Shown in pieces: positions 8,430 through 17,448 of a stretch of DNA of 51,037 nt. Source of the stretch: an uncultured Ruminococcus sp. (GTDB lineage: Bacteria > Bacillota > Clostridia > Oscillospirales > CAG-272); NCBI GenBank assembly GCA_902782445.1, contig CACZNC010000013.1, positions 1 to 51,037 of the forward strand, written 5' to 3'. The notes beneath the pieces were generated by a model that was not told where the DNA came from, ran no database searches, and saw only the letters and a list, made by a program, of their open reading frames with translations. Made by a program: the position numbers and the translations under genes. Position 1 is the first letter of the stretch. The number at the start of each line of letters is the position of its first letter.

Positions 8430-8918
8430 TCAGGAAACGGGCTCCAGAAGGATGCAGAAGCCGACTCCGTAGAAATCGGGAAGCATCAGGCTGTACTGCG
8501 TCCCGACGCGGATCACGGTGCCGTTTACGGTGAACGCGCGGTCCGTCTCAACGGCGTCCGCCGTGACGGTGATGCGCATCGTTTGCCGTCCTTCGGCCTC
8601 GGACACCCGTTCCTTCGCGTTGTCGTAATCGAACACGATCTTCTCGTAGGGGACGATCTCCACGTCGTCCACCTCTCCGATCTTCTTCTGGGTGACGCCG
8701 TCAAACACCGCCTGGCCTTCCTTCACGGAACCGGCAAACCGGTCGTCCAGGTTGACGATCTCGACGACGTACCGGATCCCGACCGGGTCCGATGCGGATT
8801 CCGCGACGCCGCCCCTTCCGCTCAGAACGAAGACGTAGAGCACAAGGAACGCGGCCGCGGCGATGACCAGCAGAATGAGGACGTCCACCAGGTTGAAGCT
8901 GAGTTTTTTTCTCGTCAT
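8430..8918 (-). CDS. DUF4330 family membrane-anchored protein (copy 2)
   Basis: A 162-residue protein: basic cytoplasmic tip MTRKKLSFNLVD, one transmembrane helix at about 11-31, then an outer domain with the DUF4330 pattern VRYVVEIVNLDDRFAGSVKEG-like strands and a VNGTVIRVGTQYSL ending. The ATGA overlap with the O-antigen-ligase-like gene implies translational coupling, so the two products are probably made in fixed ratio. A 120-base gap to the WecA-type gene shows no hairpin with a T run. Function unknown; the coupling to the polymerase/ligase gene is the strongest clue to its job. Confidence 0.75.
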   Translation of the reverse strand: MTRKKLSFNLVDVLILLVIAAAAFLVLYVFVLSGRGGVAESASDPVGIRYVVEIVNLDDRFAGSVKEGQAVFDGVTQKKIGEVDDVEIVPYEKIVFDYDNAKERVSEAEGRQTMRITVTADAVETDRAFTVNGTVIRVGTQYSLMLPDFYGVGFCILLEPVS

Positions 8919-11023
8919 TTCTTTCCGTTCTCCTTGGATTGTCCGTCGTTTTCCGCGCGTTTTTCTTTTTTCGTCTTTTTCCCTCGCGCGAGGAGGGGCA
9001 GGACTTTCTCGGACGAGGTCGGGCTCGACTCGAAATAGGGAGTTTCAAGTTCGGACCGTCCGTTTCGGATATAGCAGGCGGCAAGGGCGGCGGTGAGCCA
9101 GAACATGAGGAAGAGGCGGTAGTTGTACCAGGCGTAATCCGTCATGCCCTGCACGAGCACGGCGACGATCCCGCAGAGAGGTCCGGCCGCCGAGATCCTG
9201 AGCTGAGTCTTCCCCCGGCGCATATCCCCTTTTCCCGCTTCCTCCGGGTCCTTCAAACGGGATTCCAGAAGGGAGGCGGAAAGATCGGGGTTGCGGAGGG
9301 GACGGCTGCCCGAGAGCTCGCGGAACAGGGTAAACGCCGACTGAAAGAGCAGGAACAGGAAGACGAGGAAGACCGCGATCCCCACGATCCCGAGTTCCAG
9401 CCAGATCTGCATATACAGGTTGTGGGAATGGGGGGCGGCTTCGATCCCCTGATAGGCGTAGCGGGGATAGAGGCGGAACCACGCTCCCTCGCCGATCCCG
9501 ATCCCGGAGAGGAGATTGTCCCGGATCATGCCGACGGACGCGCGCCATATATACACGCGGTAGGAGGTGGAAGAGTCCGCCATGTCGCCGATGCTCGCAA
9601 AGCGTCCGAGCACGGACTGGGGCAGGAAGGCGGGTAGAGCGGGCAGAGCGGCGATCCCGGCCAGCACAAGCCAGACGGAACGGCGGTGCCACATGAAGAG
9701 GAAGACCAGAGCGGCGGCGATCAGTCCGAGCCATGCCCCGCGGCTCCAGGTGAGCAGGAGGCAGGCCCCCATGATCCCGATGCAGAAGACGGACTGGATC
9801 CGCCCGAAGCCTTCCCCGCGCCCGATGAACATGGAGACGGCGATGGGGATCACGAGGATCAGGTATTCGCCGAGCATGTTCGGGTTTTCGAGGGTCGCGA
9901 CAGCCCGTCCCGCGATGCCGCCGAACATTTCGCTGTCGAGCCACGCGTCCGAGGAATAGCCGCTGTGGGTGAAGTACTGATAGATCCCGTAAAGACCGAT
10001 CAGGGACGCGGAGAGCACGGCGGCGGACGAGCACCGGACCAGCCATTCGCGGGAAGTAATCAGGGTCACGGTCAGGAAATACCCGGCCATGAAGCAGACC
10101 ATCAGAAGCGCGGGCTTGAGGGAGGCGGAGGAAAGGGAGACCGTGCCCCCGAAGAAGGTGAGAACGGCGAAAGCTCCCGCCATGATGTCCACGGGCTCGA
10201 GCCTGAAGATCCGCTTCCTCCGGAAGAGTTTGAGGAAGAGGCAGAGAGAGGTGTAGATCACAAGAGCGGCGAGGACCATCGTCGGCAGCCACGGCATGGA
10301 GAAGAAGAGGGCCAGCACCCCGATCTCGGGTTTGATCAGAATGAGGCAGGCGGCGGCGATCCCGGCCAGTCCGAGAAGAAGCAGGGGGGAGGGGATCCAG
10401 TAGGTCAGCGTGCCGAGGAAGATGCCCAGCAGAAACGCCACGTTGAGGTGCCCGCCGTCGCCCTCCGTCCTCAGATCTTCGGGGCGGAATCCGCCGATTT
10501 TCAGCGCGGTCCGTCCGACGGCGGAGTCTGCCAGCGCTTCGGCGAGAGTTTTCTTCGATAAGATCAGGGGGATCGACGCCAGCGCGGCCGCGTAGGAGAC
10601 GAAGGATGCGCTGTTCTCCCCGAAAACGGCGTCGAGGGATTTTCCTTTCAGGACGGAGACCACGGTCAGCTGCGCGAGGCTGTACGCCGCGAAGGTGAAG
10701 AAGAATGTCCCCCACACTTTCAGCCGGCAGCCGAGAAGCGCCCGCATGAGGTAGCTCACAGCTCGCACGATGAGGCTGGTCTCCATCCGGCGGCAGATCC
10801 CGAAGCGGAGTTCTCTGAGATGGGACGCGGCCTTGCCCTGCCCGATCCCGGAGAACAGACGGGAACGCGGAGCCTCGCGGTAGTTCGAGAAGATCCAGCC
10901 GAAGAATCCGTTTTTGAGCAGATCGTAGATCCGCACGGTGAACCGGTCCAGTCCCGTGAGGATGCGGCTGGAACGCGCCAGCTTCACGAGAAGTCCGCTT
11001 CCGCCCCGCTCTCTTTTCGCCAT
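8915..11023 (-). CDS. O-antigen ligase/polymerase (Wzy/WaaL-like) family membrane protein
   Basis: A 702-residue protein with about twelve or more hydrophobic helices. The C-terminal half carries the O-antigen-ligase signature: a long outer loop, LGEYLILVIPIAVSMF, LLLTWSRGAWLGL, then RVYIWRASVGMIRDNLLSGIGIGEG and PHSHNLYMQIWLELGI, where HSHN is the family's hallmark. The first 200 residues are an extra cytosolic and membrane segment. Such proteins polymerise glycan repeats or move them from undecaprenyl diphosphate to an acceptor. AAGGAGG seven bases before the ATG sets the start; the open frame extends about 1.1 kb further upstream without being coding. First gene of the cluster, behind its own promoter. 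Confidence 0.88.
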   Translation of the reverse strand: MAKRERGGSGLLVKLARSSRILTGLDRFTVRIYDLLKNGFFGWIFSNYREAPRSRLFSGIGQGKAASHLRELRFGICRRMETSLIVRAVSYLMRALLGCRLKVWGTFFFTFAAYSLAQLTVVSVLKGKSLDAVFGENSASFVSYAAALASIPLILSKKTLAEALADSAVGRTALKIGGFRPEDLRTEGDGGHLNVAFLLGIFLGTLTYWIPSPLLLLGLAGIAAACLILIKPEIGVLALFFSMPWLPTMVLAALVIYTSLCLFLKLFRRKRIFRLEPVDIMAGAFAVLTFFGGTVSLSSASLKPALLMVCFMAGYFLTVTLITSREWLVRCSSAAVLSASLIGLYGIYQYFTHSGYSSDAWLDSEMFGGIAGRAVATLENPNMLGEYLILVIPIAVSMFIGRGEGFGRIQSVFCIGIMGACLLLTWSRGAWLGLIAAALVFLFMWHRRSVWLVLAGIAALPALPAFLPQSVLGRFASIGDMADSSTSYRVYIWRASVGMIRDNLLSGIGIGEGAWFRLYPRYAYQGIEAAPHSHNLYMQIWLELGIVGIAVFLVFLFLLFQSAFTLFRELSGSRPLRNPDLSASLLESRLKDPEEAGKGDMRRGKTQLRISAAGPLCGIVAVLVQGMTDYAWYNYRLFLMFWLTAALAACYIRNGRSELETPYFESSPTSSEKVLPLLARGKKTKKEKRAENDGQSKENGKK

Positions 11024-11060
11024 GACCCCGCCTCCTTCCGTATTAACACAGCTTTTTTCT

Positions 11061-11089
11061 ATTATACGATAAATCGCGGATGATTTCAA
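11061..11089 (-). promoter_or_regulatory. promoter of the surface-polysaccharide cluster
   Basis: Reverse strand TTGAAA (11084-11089), 17 bases, TATAAT (11061-11066), about 40 bases before the ligase-like gene. It may drive all five genes down to 5735. Confidence 0.75.
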
Positions 11090-11163
11090 CAGGAAAACGG
11101 AAAGTTTTGTGTGAAAAAGGAAAAACCGGAGCGGACATACGCCCGTACCGGCAAAAAGCGCGC

Positions 11164-12546
11164 TTAGTTCCGGCGGATCACGGCGTATCCCGGGCCATCC
11201 TCCCCTTCTTCGGGAAGTTCCCAGCGGCTGCCTTCGAGGATCACGGTCCTGAGATCGGAAAACAGCGCAAGATCGGAGAGATCCGTGCCGGATTCGGTAT
11301 AAGGGTACGGCCGTCCGGCGTCCGAGCGTTCGGGAGCGTCCTCGTTGACGATGCAGTAGTAGACGGGATCCACCGCGCCATCGTCCTCCGCCCGGGGATG
11401 GTAGAATTCGAGGCTCCAGATTTCGGAGAGATGCGCTTCGGTGAGATCCCGGGGATCCGTCAGATCGAAATGATCGAGAAGAGCGTCCGCCAGCGCGGGA
11501 TTGGCGAGATCGAGGCGAAGATTGTCCGGGTTTTCGATCCCGACGAGGAAGAACAGCGCGAGGTTCAGGACGAGTGCCGCGGCGGGTGCGGAGAGGGTGC
11601 GGGGCACGAAGGAATCCCCTTCGGTCTGCATCCGGCGGCAGCGGTTCATGAGTATCTCCCCCGCTTCGGAGGCCGGTGAAAGAAGTCCGTCCCCCGCGGT
11701 CTCTCCCGAGAGGTTCCGTTCGACGATGTCGAGGATCATCCGGATATAGTCCCGGCGCGCGTCCTTTCCGGCTTTTCGGAGGACTTCCCTGTCGCAGAGA
11801 TACTCCGAATCCTCGCATACCGCCTTCCGGACCGCCCCGGAGAGGGGATTGAGCGCGTGAAAGGAGGTGCCGAGCAGGGTCAACAGCCTCAGCGTCCCGT
11901 CGTGGTGCCGGATGTGGGTCAGTTCGTGGAGAAAGAGGAGTTCGAGCCACTCGTCGGGATAGTCTTTCAGATACCCGCTCCCGATGAACACGGAGGGGGA
12001 CCAGGTGCCGCACATGCAGGGGGAGACGGAAAGATCCGGGTGCATGACGCGCAGGCTCACGTTCCGGCCGACTCCTGCCTTCTCCTTCGCCCGGCGGAAG
12101 ATCTCGAAGGCGCGTTCGTCCCGGCACTGTTCGGAGTTCTTCGTGAGGAAGCGCAGGGTGTCCCAGTAGCCCGAGATCCCGAAGGAGGCCGAAAACGCCG
12201 CGGCAACCGTCCAGAGCGTCAGAAAGAGGAAGAGAACGTCCCCCGCTGTCCTGCGCTCTCCCCGGGTGAGATAGGCGTCCGGGAACACCGCGCCGTCCCC
12301 GTCTTCTCCGTCGCTGCGGAATTCGATCCGCATCCCGCCCGTGAAATCGGTGAACAGACGGAGTCGGATCAGCCGGGCCGGAAGCAGCAGCGGAACGACG
12401 GCAAGAATGAGCAAGAGGATCCAGACGGCGGCCCGGACGCTCTTTCCCGTCTTCTTCCTGATTCTCAGCAAGATCAGGGCGGAGAGAGAAAAAACAAGGG
12501 AAAGAGCCGCGACGGCGAGGAACAGAAGAAAAATCCCCATTTCCAT
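11164..12546 (-). CDS. M56 family (BlaR1/MecR1-like) membrane metalloprotease without penicillin-binding domain
   Basis: A 460-residue protein with hydrophobic helices near 5-27, 40-58, 103-120 and 318-337. Between the third and fourth lies a cytosolic zinc protease domain with LHELTHIRHHD (His207, His211) and the downstream glutamate segment CEDSEYLCDREVL (about 244-255). In BlaR1 this site inactivates the BlaI repressor after a signal. Here the outer C-terminal 120 residues are acidic and lack the SxxK / SxN / KTG motifs of the beta-lactam sensor, so another signal is expected. It follows the BlaI gene by 46 bases in one operon. Confidence 0.87.
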   Translation of the reverse strand: MEMGIFLLFLAVAALSLVFSLSALILLRIRKKTGKSVRAAVWILLLILAVVPLLLPARLIRLRLFTDFTGGMRIEFRSDGEDGDGAVFPDAYLTRGERRTAGDVLFLFLTLWTVAAAFSASFGISGYWDTLRFLTKNSEQCRDERAFEIFRRAKEKAGVGRNVSLRVMHPDLSVSPCMCGTWSPSVFIGSGYLKDYPDEWLELLFLHELTHIRHHDGTLRLLTLLGTSFHALNPLSGAVRKAVCEDSEYLCDREVLRKAGKDARRDYIRMILDIVERNLSGETAGDGLLSPASEAGEILMNRCRRMQTEGDSFVPRTLSAPAAALVLNLALFFLVGIENPDNLRLDLANPALADALLDHFDLTDPRDLTEAHLSEIWSLEFYHPRAEDDGAVDPVYYCIVNEDAPERSDAGRPYPYTESGTDLSDLALFSDLRTVILEGSRWELPEEGEDGPGYAVIRRN

Positions 12547-12592
12547 ATCGCGGCTCCTTCGGGCTCAGACGCGGATTTCGCGCCTGGCGGCA

Positions 12593-12991
12593 TTATTTCT
12601 CGTTTTCGGTCTTCTCGATGAGGGCTTTGATCTCAGCGAGGTCTTCCTTCGTCAGGGCGTCGTCGTTCACGAGCGCGGAGAAGAGATCCATGCGGTCGTT
12701 GCGGTAGACCTTCTCGACGAAGTCGCCGTAAGCGAATTTGCGGTAGTCGGCGGAAGAGATCTTGGGAGTGTAGCAGTTGGAGCGGCCCAGCTTTTCCGTA
12801 TTGATGAAGCCCTTGTTCTGCAGTCTCGTGATGAGGGTGAGAACGGTGGTGAGCTTCAGGCGGTTGAGAGCGGGGAATCTCTTCATGATAAGGCTGGCGG
12901 AGATGAATTTCTCGCCTTCCTCATCGAGGACCCAGATCGCCTGCATGATTTCAAGTTCGCTGGCGGGAAGCTTGATCATTTTTTCTTCCAT
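12593..12991 (-). CDS. BlaI/MecI/CopY family transcriptional repressor
   Basis: A 132-residue winged-helix repressor. The start LPASELEIMQAIWVLDEEG, then LTTVLTLITRLQNKGFINTEKLGR as recognition helix and wing, and a dimerising C-terminal helical part match the family. It is presumably cleaved by, or derepressed through, the M56 protease encoded next to it, and represses its own operon. AAAGGAG precedes the ATG by nine bases. No separate resistance gene lies in the operon, so the target regulon is elsewhere or is the pair itself. Confidence 0.9.
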   Translation of the reverse strand: MEEKMIKLPASELEIMQAIWVLDEEGEKFISASLIMKRFPALNRLKLTTVLTLITRLQNKGFINTEKLGRSNCYTPKISSADYRKFAYGDFVEKVYRNDRMDLFSALVNDDALTKEDLAEIKALIEKTENEK

Positions 12992-13065
12992 GATACGTTT
13001 CTCCTTTTGTTTTCGTCCGCGGGGTGTGCGGTTCCCGGCGGGTACGATCTTATAGGTACGCTGTT

Positions 13066-13094
13066 ATTATATCACCATTTACTACACAAGTCAA
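13066..13094 (-). promoter_or_regulatory. promoter of the BlaI-M56 operon
   Basis: Reverse strand TTGACT (13089-13094), 17 bases, TATAAT (13066-13071). The spacer holds TGTGTAGTA, which contains the TGTA half of the usual TACA/TGTA operator of this family. The full palindrome is not present, so the operator is only a suggestion. Confidence 0.7.
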
Positions 13095-13204
13095 TGGCTT
13101 TTCGAAAAAAAAGAAAAATATTCGCGTTTTTTACAAACAGAAATGAGAATAAAAAGCGAAAACCCGTCAATTTTGCTCAAATGGATCGGATGATTCCCAT
13201 CCGC

Positions 13205-13233
13205 TTGACAGATCGCCGGAACGATGATACAAT
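13205..13233 (+). promoter_or_regulatory. promoter of asnA
   Basis: TTGACA (13205-13210), 17 bases, TACAAT (13228-13233), about 44 bases before the asnA start. No T-box or long leader follows. Confidence 0.8.
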
Positions 13234-13276
13234 AAACCCGTTCCCGAACCCCTTACTGTCAGAAAGGAAAACGCTC

Positions 13277-14278
13277 ATGTTTTTCATCCCCGAAAACTAC
13301 CGCCCCCGGCTGTCCGTCTACGAGACCCAGCTGGCCATCGACTATATCAAGCGGACCTTCCAGATGAACCTCGCCATCGAGCTCAATCTGCGCCGCGTGT
13401 CCGCCCCCCTCTTCGTGCGGGAGGATTCGGGCCTGAACGACAATCTGAACGGCGTGGAGCGTCCGGTCGGGTTCGACATCCCTGCGGTCGGGCAGTCCGC
13501 GCAGGTGGTGCATTCCCTCGCGAAGTGGAAGCGGCTCGCGCTGAAAAACTATGATTTCTATGTCGGCAAGGGGCTTTACACCGATATGAACGCCATCCGC
13601 CGGGACGAAGAGATCGACAATATCCATTCGATCTACGTGGATCAGTGGGACTGGGAAAAGGTGATCGACGCCGGAATGCGGAACGAGGACTATCTCCGCA
13701 CCACGGTGAAAAAGATCGTCTCCGCGATGGTCGCCACCAACAACGCCCTGCGCTACGAATTCCCGAAGCTCGAATGCAGGATCAGCCCGGAAGTCGCCTT
13801 CGTCACCGCACAGGAACTGGAAGACCTCTATCCCGCCCTCACCCCGAAGGAGCGGGAACGGGCCTGGGTCAGAGCGCATCCCACCACCTTCCTCATGGGG
13901 ATCGGCGGAAAACTGAAAAGCGGAAAGCCCCACGACGGCCGCGCTCCGGACTACGACGACTGGACCCTCAACGGGGATATCCTCGTCTGGAACGAAGTGC
14001 TGGGCGACGCCTACGAGCTCTCCTCGATGGGGATCCGCGTGGACCCGGATTCGCTCCGCCGCCAGCTGAAAGAGGCCGGATGCGAAGAGCGCGCTTCCCT
14101 GCCCTTCCACCGGATGCTCCTTGACGGCGAACTCCCTCTCACCATCGGCGGCGGCATCGGGCAGTCCCGGCTGTGTATGCTGATGATGCAGACCGCCCAC
14201 ATCGGCGAGGTGCAGGTGTCGGTCTGGGACGAGGAGACCCTCCGTCAGGCGAAAGAGGCCGGGATCATGCTGCTTTGA
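13277..14278 (+). CDS. asnA: aspartate--ammonia ligase (asparagine synthetase A)
   Basis: Makes asparagine from aspartate, ammonia and ATP in the cytosol. The 333-residue protein matches the compact AsnA family over its whole length: YETQLAIDYIKRTFQ, VSAPLFVREDSGLNDNLNG, a VQVVHSLAKWKR-type segment, GLYTDMNAIRRDE, and the C-terminal GGGIGQSRLCMLMM class-II-synthetase motif 3. The fold is related to class II aminoacyl-tRNA synthetases. The start follows AAAGGAAAA; a long frame runs upstream antisense to the BlaI gene and is not coding. Monocistronic, with a strong promoter and terminator. Near argG, argH and aspartate kinase, which also use aspartate, but not in one operon with them. Confidence 0.96.
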   Translation: MFFIPENYRPRLSVYETQLAIDYIKRTFQMNLAIELNLRRVSAPLFVREDSGLNDNLNGVERPVGFDIPAVGQSAQVVHSLAKWKRLALKNYDFYVGKGLYTDMNAIRRDEEIDNIHSIYVDQWDWEKVIDAGMRNEDYLRTTVKKIVSAMVATNNALRYEFPKLECRISPEVAFVTAQELEDLYPALTPKERERAWVRAHPTTFLMGIGGKLKSGKPHDGRAPDYDDWTLNGDILVWNEVLGDAYELSSMGIRVDPDSLRRQLKEAGCEERASLPFHRMLLDGELPLTIGGGIGQSRLCMLMMQTAHIGEVQVSVWDEETLRQAKEAGIMLL

Positions 14279-14300
14279 TTTGCGGCTGACAATAAAACCG

Positions 14301-14344
14301 AAAAGAGCCGGATCCGAAAAAAGCGGACGCGGCTCTCTCTTTAT
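14301..14344. terminator. bidirectional terminator after asnA
   Basis: AGAGCCG (14304-14310) pairs with CGGCTCT (14330-14336), with A-rich and T-rich flanks. It also overlaps the last codons of the convergent deacetylase gene. Confidence 0.65.
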
Positions 14345-15039
14345 TTCTCCCGGCTCTCGAGCAGTTCCGAGACCGTGACGAACTCGAATCCGCGGCGGAG
14401 CAGCTCGGGGAGCAGGATCTCGAGGGCCCCGGGGGTCGGGGAGCCTCCGGAGATATAGTCGTGAAACAGAAGGATGTCCCCGCCCTCAGCGGAATCGAGG
14501 ACTTTTTTCACGATCGTCTCCGTCGGGGTGTGGGCCCAGTCGCGGGTGTCCACCGACCAGCAGACGAGGGTGTAATCCCTCTCCCCGGCGGCTTGGACAA
14601 GGGCGTCGCTGAGGCATCCCCCGGGCGGACGGAGCAGGCGGGTGCGGTATTCGAAATTCTCCCAGACCGCGCGCTCGCATCCGTCGATCTCCCGGCAGAT
14701 CTCCCCATAGCATTCCTTTTTCAGATTGGCGTGGGAATAGGAGTGGTTTCCGATCTCGTGTCCCGCCTCCGCCTCCGCTTTCACGATCCCCGGGAACCAT
14801 TCCGCGTTCTCCCCGACGACGAAGAAGGTGGCGGGGACGCCGTACTCCGCGAGGATCCCGAGGATCTCAGGGGTGAGGGTCGGGTGCGGGCCGTCGTCGA
14901 AGGTCAGGGCGATCTTCTTCCCGACCGTCGAACAGGAATAGACCACGTCCTCCGCCCCGGTTTCCCACGGGAGAGCGAAAAACGTCAGCGCGGCGCAGAG
15001 GCAGAGGAGAAGAAAACGCGGGATCCCGTCAGGTTTCAC
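14341..15039 (-). CDS. polysaccharide deacetylase (CE4, NodB domain), exported
   Basis: A 232-residue enzyme with a signal peptide (hydrophobic 8-24, then GAE). The NodB motifs are all present: TFDDGPH (46-52) with the catalytic Asp and metal Asp, NHSYSH as the histidine pair, RPPGG, then DTRDW and LLFHDY with the last histidine. It removes N-acetyl groups from peptidoglycan or chitooligomers outside the membrane. It starts with GTG, eight bases after GGAGG, inside the end of the PdaA-like gene (11-base overlap), so the two are translationally coupled. Its substrate may be cortex or vegetative wall. Confidence 0.88.
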   Translation of the reverse strand: MKPDGIPRFLLLCLCAALTFFALPWETGAEDVVYSCSTVGKKIALTFDDGPHPTLTPEILGILAEYGVPATFFVVGENAEWFPGIVKAEAEAGHEIGNHSYSHANLKKECYGEICREIDGCERAVWENFEYRTRLLRPPGGCLSDALVQAAGERDYTLVCWSVDTRDWAHTPTETIVKKVLDSAEGGDILLFHDYISGGSPTPGALEILLPELLRRGFEFVTVSELLESREK

Positions 15040-15961
15040 TTCCTCCGCCTCCCGTCAGCTCGTCCAGCGTCCCGAAGCGGTATCCCCTGTCTTTCAGACT
15101 TCGGATCAGGGTGGGCAGGATCCGGGCGTTGGTGTCCGAGGTCGGGTGGAGCAGCAGGACCATGCCGTTGTGGGCGCCGGAGAGGATCTTTTCGAGGGAG
15201 GCGTCCGGATCCGGCTGCTTCTCGTTGTCCCAGTCGGCGTAGGCGAAGCTCCAGAGGACGGTGGAATATCCCATATCCGCCGCCCAGTCGAGGTTTTCCG
15301 CGGTGAACTTCCCCTCCGGCGGGCGGTAGTATTTTGCCATCTCAGACCCGGTGAGCTTCCGGTAGGCCGATTCCATCCTGCCGAGCTCCTCCTTGAATTC
15401 CGCCTCCCCGAAGGCCGTCATGTCCCGGTGGCGGGCGGTGTGATTGCAGACGAGGTGGCCTTCCTCCGCCATGCGTCTGACGAGTTCCGGTTCGCGGTTG
15501 ACGAGGTTTTCGAGGATGAAGAACGCCCCGGGGACCTCTTCCGCTTTCAGGGCGTCGAGGATCCTTGCGACGTTGCCGTTTTCGTATCCCGCGTCAAAGG
15601 TCAGATAGACCACGGGTTCGTCGGGTCCGAGATAATAGGCGCCGTGCTCTTCGAGGGGAACGATCTCCAGAGGAGCGGGCGGGCGGACTCCGTTCTTCTG
15701 ATGGACGGCGTACCAGCTGAATCCTGCGGAAACAGGAAGTGTGCCGGCGGCGGAACGCGTCAGTTCGGGTCCCGGTTTTTCCTTCGGTCCCCGCGTTTCT
15801 CTCTTCGGAGCGAAGCGCCCTCTTTTCGGCGTAAAGTCCTCCTCCTCGGGGAAATCTTCGGCCTCCTCCTTCTCCCGGAACAGACCCGCCTGATCCCATG
15901 AGGCGGGGCAGGCCAGCAGATTGACAGCGAGAAGCGCGGCCATGATCGGCGTCAGTTTCAT
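15029..15961 (-). CDS. pdaA: PdaA-like delta-lactam-biosynthetic deacetylase
   Basis: A 310-residue CE4-fold protein of the PdaA branch, which deacetylates muramic acid so that muramic delta-lactam can form in spore cortex. Seen: VVYLTFDAGYENGN (the usual second Asp of NodB is replaced, as in Bacillus PdaA), NHTARHRDMT, YYRPPEGKFT, LWSFAYADWDN and LLLHPTSD. The N-terminus MKLTPIMAALLAVNLLAC is a short signal with a possible lipobox (Cys18), followed by a charged linker of about 60 residues. AAAGGAG eight bases before the ATG supports this start. Together with spoVAD, spoVAE and sigK it points to a spore former. No convincing forespore promoter was found upstream. Confidence 0.85.
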   Translation of the reverse strand: MKLTPIMAALLAVNLLACPASWDQAGLFREKEEAEDFPEEEDFTPKRGRFAPKRETRGPKEKPGPELTRSAAGTLPVSAGFSWYAVHQKNGVRPPAPLEIVPLEEHGAYYLGPDEPVVYLTFDAGYENGNVARILDALKAEEVPGAFFILENLVNREPELVRRMAEEGHLVCNHTARHRDMTAFGEAEFKEELGRMESAYRKLTGSEMAKYYRPPEGKFTAENLDWAADMGYSTVLWSFAYADWDNEKQPDPDASLEKILSGAHNGMVLLLHPTSDTNARILPTLIRSLKDRGYRFGTLDELTGGGGSET

Positions 15962-16087
15962 TTCGTTCGTCTCCTTTCCCGTATTCGTGCCTATTGTTCC
16001 CGGCGCGCGGTGAAGAATCCGCGGGAATTTATGTTTTTCGCCGGGAAAGAGCGGGAATGATCTCGGGGAATTTGTATAGGATACCAA

Positions 16088-16116
16088 TTGAAAAGAAGCG
16101 GGGGATGCTGTATAAT
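16088..16116 (+). promoter_or_regulatory. promoter of argG
   Basis: TTGAAA (16088-16093), 17 bases, TATAAT (16111-16116). AT-rich sequence between the -10 box and the start could hold an ArgR site, but no clear ARG box palindrome was seen. Confidence 0.78.
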
Positions 16117-16155
16117 TATTTCACAAAATTTCATAAATATTAAAGAGGCGGCATC

Positions 16156-17379
<1,224 letters not shown>

Positions 17380-17398
17380 TCATTCATCCAACCAACCG

Positions 17399-17432
17399 AA
17401 AAGCGGGAGAGGTACGCCTCCCCCGCCCTTTT
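17399..17432 (+). terminator. possible weak terminator or processing hairpin between argG and argH
   Basis: GCGGG-A-GAGG pairs with CCTC-C-CCCGC around a TACG tetraloop, followed by only four T residues. It may lower argH expression relative to argG rather than fully end the transcript. Confidence 0.4.
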
Positions 17433-17448
17433 GAGATCGGAGACAGTT

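Noticed and set aside
7185..9038. 617-codon open frame on the plus strand
   Set aside because: It lies antisense to the WecA-type and DUF4330 genes, is very rich in Asp, Arg and Gly, and has no ribosome site. GC-rich codon bias of the real genes opens such shadows.
11024..12127. N-terminal extension of the O-antigen-ligase-like protein
   Set aside because: The open frame continues upstream, but it is Arg/Pro-rich, runs in the same DNA as the M56 gene and passes the real promoter and ribosome site at 11.03-11.09 kb.
13066..13094. Complete BlaI operator
   Set aside because: Only a TGTA half-site is present in the spacer; the TACA-N2-TGTA palindrome is missing.
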